This document shows positions 59,975 through 64,000 of a stretch of DNA of 64,000 bases, one piece after another. The notes under the pieces were generated by a model. That model worked only from the letters and a program-made list of their open reading frames with translations. It was not told the DNA's origin and searched no databases. Source of the stretch: Gemmatimonadota bacterium (GTDB lineage Bacteria > Gemmatimonadota > Gemmatimonadetes > Gemmatimonadales > Gemmatimonadaceae); contig JAIUOB010000002.1 of assembly GCA_020161135.1 (NCBI GenBank), forward strand, positions 310,001-374,000. Reading direction: 5' to 3'. The translations under genes were made by a program, and so were the position numbers. Numbering within the stretch: position 1 is the first letter of the stretch; each line of letters starts with the position of its first letter.

Positions 59975-61942
59975 CTACCGGCGCACCCGAATCGGCACCA
60001 CCAGCACCGGCGCCGGCTCCGCGCCGCGCGGGTCCGTCGGGTACCAGCGCGTCGTCACCCGCAGCGCGTAGCCCTCGGCGTCCGCGGGAATCGTCACGTC
60101 GACATCGAACGTCTGCCCGGCACTCACGGTCCGGCGTGCGCGCACGGTGCGCTGCTGCGACGCGGGCAGCTCGGCCCCATCCACCGCCCGCAGCGTCCAG
60201 TTGAGCACCGTGGTGTCGCGCACGAACGCGATCTGGAACTGCTCGTCTACCGGGATGCTCACGAGGCGCAGCCGATGCGTGCCCGGCGCAAGCGGCAGCG
60301 GATCCGGCGTCGTCCGGCCGTTCGCCGCCGGGCGGTGCTCACCCGGCTTGCCGAGTTGCCCGAGCACGATGACGTGATCGCGCGTGGTGTCGCGCGGCGC
60401 GCCAGGCTCCTCGACGATCAGCGCGCCGTACAGCCCCGTCGAGAGCTCACTCCCCGCCTCATCGTGCGTGTGGTAGATGAACGTGCCGGCGCGCGGCGGC
60501 GTCATGCGCACCACGAACGAATCCCCCGGCGCGATGGGCGGACGCACGCGGGTGCCGGCGCCACTCCAGCCGCCCACGCCGTCGAACCAGCTTTCGAGCT
60601 CCATGCCGTGCCAGTGCACCGCCAGTGGTGACGTCAGCCCATTCACCACGGTGATCGCCACGGGCTCGCCGCGACGCAGCACGAGCGTGGACGCGGGGAA
60701 GCGTACCGAGTCGCGCGCAGGAGCCGCACCGCCCTCTTGCAGCACGAACGACTGCGCCGCACTCGTGCCGAACACGCCCGCGCGCTGCGTCGCCACGAGA
60801 CGCAGCTGCCGACGCGCGGCCGCCCCCACGTCGCGTCCGTTCGCGCGCGCGAGATCGCGCGCCGCCAGCCGCCCCGCACGCGGCGACACGTGGATCCCCA
60901 TCACCAGCCCCGCCATGTTGTCCTCGGCGTGATGCACCCCCGCCGACGCACCGGCGTGCGCACCAGCGGACGGCGTGCGCGGCTCGATCTGCTGCACCGG
61001 CGCCATGTGGCGCACAAGATGACAGTGGAAGAGCCAATTGCCGGCCCGCTCGGGCACCCACGTCAGCGACATCGTGCCGTTGAGCGGCAGCATCTCCGTC
61101 ACCACGCGGCGTTCCTGCCCCGGCGCGTACAGCGTGTCGAGCTGCCCGTCGCCCCGCCCCGTGATGTCGTAGTAGAAGCCGTGCAGGTGCATGGGATGCT
61201 GCGACGCGGTGGCGTTGATCACACGCCAGCGCACGGTGTCGCCCACGGTGTAGCGCAGGCGCTCCGTGCTCGGCCAGCTCGCGCCGTTCACCATCATCTT
61301 GAACGCCGGATCGTGGTGCACGCGCGGATCATCGTCGTCGAGCCAGCGCGTGATGAGCAGGATGCGTTCGCCACGCGGCGGCGCCACGCCACGCGGGTCG
61401 ACAATGAGCGCACCGACCAGCGGGCCTTCCTGCTTCTCACCACTCGGCCACTCGTCGGGCACGGGGGCGGCGGGGTGCTGCACCGCCGGCCGGACGCGCG
61501 CCCAGTAGTAGTAGGTGCCCACCGCCGTGGCGGTGAAGGTCACGACGCGTGTCGCACCCGGTGCGATCGCCAGGGAGTCCGTGCCCTTCCCCGCCGCATG
61601 ATCCTGCAGCCCGTACACCATGAGGGACACCGGCAGCGTGTTGCGCAGCGTCACCCGCACCACCGTGCCCGACGGCGCGCGCAGCAGCGGCCCCGGCACA
61701 CGGGCCGGCTTGCCGGTTTCGACGAACGCGTAGGCGGTGAGCTGCGCGCCCTTCACCCCTTCCGGTCGCCAGCGCACTTCCTGGATGGCGAAGGACGCGC
61801 GCAGCGTGTCGCCGAGGCGCGTGCCCGCAGGCACGCGGTAGTCCTCGAGTGCCGCGAGCGGCAGCGCGGGCGGCAGCGGGAGCGTGGGCGTGGCCGTGAC
61901 GCTGCTGGAGGCGAGCAGCGTGGCGATGAGGAGGAGTCGCAT
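59975..61942 (-). CDS. multicopper oxidase with permuted order of copper motifs
   Basis: A 655-residue exported protein with a signal peptide (about 1-17). All four copper motifs are present: H249-P-M-H252-L-H254 (QHPMHLHGFYY), H306-C-H-LVR-H312-M (FHCHLVRHM), H443-W-H445 (VHWHGMELES) and H491-T-H493 (YHTHDEAG). In laccases HWH and HTH come first and HPxHLH and HCH last; here the order is reversed. The first cupredoxin domain (about 40-185) has the frame of an HWH/HTH domain but without the histidines (VSLMVYGLQDH, GTYYYWARV). The ligand set is complete, so oxidase activity (phenols, Cu+, Mn2+ or Fe2+) is plausible. Confidence 0.9.
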   Translation of the reverse strand: MRLLLIATLLASSSVTATPTLPLPPALPLAALEDYRVPAGTRLGDTLRASFAIQEVRWRPEGVKGAQLTAYAFVETGKPARVPGPLLRAPSGTVVRVTLRNTLPVSLMVYGLQDHAAGKGTDSLAIAPGATRVVTFTATAVGTYYYWARVRPAVQHPAAPVPDEWPSGEKQEGPLVGALIVDPRGVAPPRGERILLITRWLDDDDPRVHHDPAFKMMVNGASWPSTERLRYTVGDTVRWRVINATASQHPMHLHGFYYDITGRGDGQLDTLYAPGQERRVVTEMLPLNGTMSLTWVPERAGNWLFHCHLVRHMAPVQQIEPRTPSAGAHAGASAGVHHAEDNMAGLVMGIHVSPRAGRLAARDLARANGRDVGAAARRQLRLVATQRAGVFGTSAAQSFVLQEGGAAPARDSVRFPASTLVLRRGEPVAITVVNGLTSPLAVHWHGMELESWFDGVGGWSGAGTRVRPPIAPGDSFVVRMTPPRAGTFIYHTHDEAGSELSTGLYGALIVEEPGAPRDTTRDHVIVLGQLGKPGEHRPAANGRTTPDPLPLAPGTHRLRLVSIPVDEQFQIAFVRDTTVLNWTLRAVDGAELPASQQRTVRARRTVSAGQTFDVDVTIPADAEGYALRVTTRWYPTDPRGAEPAPVLVVPIRVRR

Positions 61943-61968
61943 GCCGGGAAGCTACAGGCTGACGACCC

Positions 61969-63084
61969 TCACCGCCGCACCGCGTAGCGCACCACCGCCG
62001 GTACATCATCCTCCTGGAGCACCACCGCCAGCACCCACGTACCCGTGCCATCCTTGACCATCGCGCTCAGGGGCAGCTCCGCAAAGCCGACGCGCGCACC
62101 GTCGGCCGAAAAGACGTCCCATCGCGCGGTGCGTGCGTTGCGCGCGGGGGTCGGACGAATCCAGATCGTGCCATCGCGCACGACGCGCAGCGCGTCGACC
62201 TGCGGAAAGTGCGCCATGGCGCGGCGGATGCGCTCCTGCGTTCGCGGCGGAAGCTCTGCGACCGTGCGCGCGTTGCTGTCCTTCAGCTCGACCGCGATGG
62301 CAGAGTCCCGCTCCGCGGGCAGCACAGGTCGCGGAGGCACATCGACCGTCAACCGCCAGCCGGCGCCAGTCGTCGGGAAGACGCGGACATCGTAGCGTGC
62401 ACCCGTCGAGTGGGCGATCACGCCAGTCCACCCGACGTCGGCGATGGTGTTGGGCGAGAACAGCGGTGGCGCGACGGGCACGGGACTGCCGGCAACGAAC
62501 GCACTCGGGTGGCGAACCGTCGCCCGCACGCGCGACGCACCAGTCGCCGTCACTGCACGAAACACCGCGCTCACGGTGTCGTTGGGTTGCGCGGCCGGCG
62601 GCACCTCGAACGCGACCATCTCGCCACCGCCGACAAGGTAGACGCCGCCGAGCGACATGCTCAGGTTCATCGCCGGTGACTCGGCCGCCTGCCCTGACGC
62701 CAGCGCGATGCGTGTGATGCGGCGCAGGATCGGATCGTACCATGCGAGCCGATCACCGCTGATCTGCAGCGCGTGCACGTAGCGATACTCGCCGGGACCA
62801 GCGCCCTTCCGCGAGAGCTCGCGCACGAAGGTGCCGGTGCGATCGAACTGGCGGATCGGCCCTCGGTAGTCGGCGACCAGCAGGCCACCATCCGCCGTGC
62901 CGATCGCCTCGGTGATGTTCTTGAAGTCGCACCCCGGCGCATCGACATCCCGACACCACCGCCCCGTCTCCACGAGATCGAGGCGGGGCGCGGTACGATA
63001 CGCCGATGCGGTCTCGTGTACCGTGCGCTGCGCAGCGACGGGTCGCACAGCGATGAGGAGGGCGAAGAGTGCGAGCCGTTTCAT
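61969..63084 (-). CDS. secreted six-bladed beta-propeller-like protein
   Basis: A 371-residue protein; ATG at 63084 is chosen because GAGGA lies 5 bp upstream, over the GTG at 63108. After a signal peptide (AVRPVAAQ) the blades show IGTADGGLLVADYRGPIRQFDRTG, LSRKGAGPGEYRYVHAL (family signature), LAWYDPILRRITRIA and RVVRDGTIWIRPTPA. An N-terminal Cys pair (WCRDVDAPGCDF) may form a disulfide. Starts 40 bp after the end of the peptidase-like gene on the same strand, so both may share a transcript. Confidence 0.8.
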   Translation of the reverse strand: MKRLALFALLIAVRPVAAQRTVHETASAYRTAPRLDLVETGRWCRDVDAPGCDFKNITEAIGTADGGLLVADYRGPIRQFDRTGTFVRELSRKGAGPGEYRYVHALQISGDRLAWYDPILRRITRIALASGQAAESPAMNLSMSLGGVYLVGGGEMVAFEVPPAAQPNDTVSAVFRAVTATGASRVRATVRHPSAFVAGSPVPVAPPLFSPNTIADVGWTGVIAHSTGARYDVRVFPTTGAGWRLTVDVPPRPVLPAERDSAIAVELKDSNARTVAELPPRTQERIRRAMAHFPQVDALRVVRDGTIWIRPTPARNARTARWDVFSADGARVGFAELPLSAMVKDGTGTWVLAVVLQEDDVPAVVRYAVRR

Positions 63085-63123
63085 GAGCATCCTCGAGGTG
63101 GTTCCCACATGCGCCGCGGCGAG

Positions 63124-64000
63124 TCAGGAGGCTGCGATGCGCCGCACACGCGCGCGCCACAAGGCAGATACCTCTGCCCACTCACGCGCAAGCAGTCGCT
63201 CCAGCACGCGACGCAGCTCCAACCCGGGTGCCTGCAGGTACTCCCGCACACCCGCCACACCACGCGCCTCGTGCACCAGCTCCGCGAGCACGGCGCCCGC
63301 CGCATTGCGAATGTCGGACGGCACACGCATGTCGTCTGCGATCCGATCGAGCGTGATGTCCGGCTGCGCCACGAGCGCAGAGTCCATGGCTCGCACCGCG
63401 TGCGCGTAGTCGCGACCCGCGGTACCGCCCAGCCACGTGGGGACACCTTCCGACGCGAGCAAGGTCGTGGTGCCACCACGGATGACGGGAAGCAGCACCA
63501 CGTGCGCCACCTCATGCCGATACGCCTCGCCCAACGCGGGGATACCCGAGAACACCTGGACGTTGACGGGCTTGGCGAATCCGCCGGCCGCACCATATCG
63601 CTGCGGAAACTTGGCGCCAAGGATCTCCAGTGCCTGGTCGACGCTCTCGGTGACGTAGTAGTCGAGCCGGGGAGGTGGCGCGACACCGAAGGTCTGCGCG
63701 AGCGAGTCCACGAACGCGGCCGTCTGCTCGGCGCGCGTGGCGTTGAACGCGAGCGCCGGCGCGACGCGGAACGTGACGCGTCCACGCACGACACGGCGCC
63801 ACGCGGCGGTATGGTACGTCAGCGCATTGGCCAGCACCCAGCGACGTCGTTCACGGCGCGCGAACACGGTCGTCGTCAGCTCGGGCGTGGCCGATGTGTC
63901 GCGCACGCGGGTGCCGGCCGGCCAGAAGCGGGTGACGATGCGATAGGCCGTATCGACACGCTGGTCGACCGGCGTCACGCGCACGACCTCGGGAATGGCA
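63124..64000 (-). CDS. gluzincin-like zinc peptidase, N-terminus beyond window
   Basis: The frame is open to the right edge (292 residues visible; the GTG at 63984 is only an internal codon). It carries HEVAH (EAYRHEVAHVVLLPVI) followed by SEGVPTWLGG, where the Glu about 20 residues on is the third zinc ligand of gluzincins (MA clan). Before it are mixed strands and helices (FNATRAEQTAAFVDSLAQTFG, DYYVTESVDQALEIL), after it a helical end. This resembles the peptidase MA-like proteins often found as exported hypotheticals. Upstream sequence is needed to see a signal peptide. Confidence 0.8.
   Translation of the reverse strand, partial: AIPEVVRVTPVDQRVDTAYRIVTRFWPAGTRVRDTSATPELTTTVFARRERRRWVLANALTYHTAAWRRVVRGRVTFRVAPALAFNATRAEQTAAFVDSLAQTFGVAPPPRLDYYVTESVDQALEILGAKFPQRYGAAGGFAKPVNVQVFSGIPALGEAYRHEVAHVVLLPVIRGGTTTLLASEGVPTWLGGTAGRDYAHAVRAMDSALVAQPDITLDRIADDMRVPSDIRNAAGAVLAELVHEARGVAGVREYLQAPGLELRRVLERLLAREWAEVSALWRARVRRIAAS

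Overview
The window is GC-rich, densely coded DNA that looks like a chromosome of a Gemmatimonadota (Gemmatimonas-like) bacterium. That placement is an inference from gene content: many secreted proteins whose signal peptides end in Ala-Gln, Oar-like TonB-dependent receptors, GPGEF-type beta-propeller proteins, ABC permease/M1-peptidase fusions, PIG-L deacetylases and several secreted peptidases. There are 52 intact or edge-cut protein genes, three gene fragments, one TPP riboswitch and several repeat families. I saw no rRNA, tRNA, CRISPR array or intact insertion sequence.

Left part (1-6.8 kb): a TldD/PmbA-like protein cut by the window edge, a secreted M20 peptidase, a hybrid histidine kinase coupled to an ANTAR response regulator, and a sodium/solute symporter preceded by a 32-residue membrane peptide. 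Accessory block (6.8-13.3 kb): a run of minus-strand genes of visibly lower GC encodes an AraC-like regulator, an eight-cysteine secreted peptide, a DsbA-like oxidoreductase, a small helical secreted protein and a beta-propeller protein. It is bounded by the symporter 3' end on the left and a 97 %-identical copy of that 3' end on the right. A HEPN-like protein, a DUF1579-like protein and a ParE-type toxin-antitoxin pair follow. The toxin-antitoxin pair is itself flanked by the 3' end of the PIG-L gene and a decayed copy of that end.

13-28 kb: PIG-L deacetylase, 2-oxoglutarate dehydrogenase E1 (sucA), then a BlaI/BlaR1-ABC transporter operon whose permease carries a periplasmic M1 peptidase, a DUF5694 protein, a GAF histidine kinase and a DUF2256 protein. 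28-41 kb: outer-membrane receptors and secreted proteins. A TPP riboswitch leads into a TonB-dependent receptor and lies back to back with a PnuC/NadR-like pair, so this is probably a thiamine uptake locus, with the role of the PnuC/NadR pair open.

41-64 kb: mostly exported hydrolases and envelope proteins (serine hydrolase, GH29 fucosidase, S9 peptidase, serpin, OmpA-like protein, M28 peptidase, sulfatase), small VOC, ACT and HTH proteins, a PPOX flavoprotein, a multicopper oxidase whose copper motifs come in the reverse of the usual order, two beta-propeller proteins and a zinc-peptidase-like protein cut by the right edge. Palindromes built on GGGGTCAGA occur four times between 52 and 60 kb. 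The strongest candidate for an undescribed system is the peptide/DsbA/propeller cluster at 6.85-10.55 kb, together with the way it seems to have been inserted.
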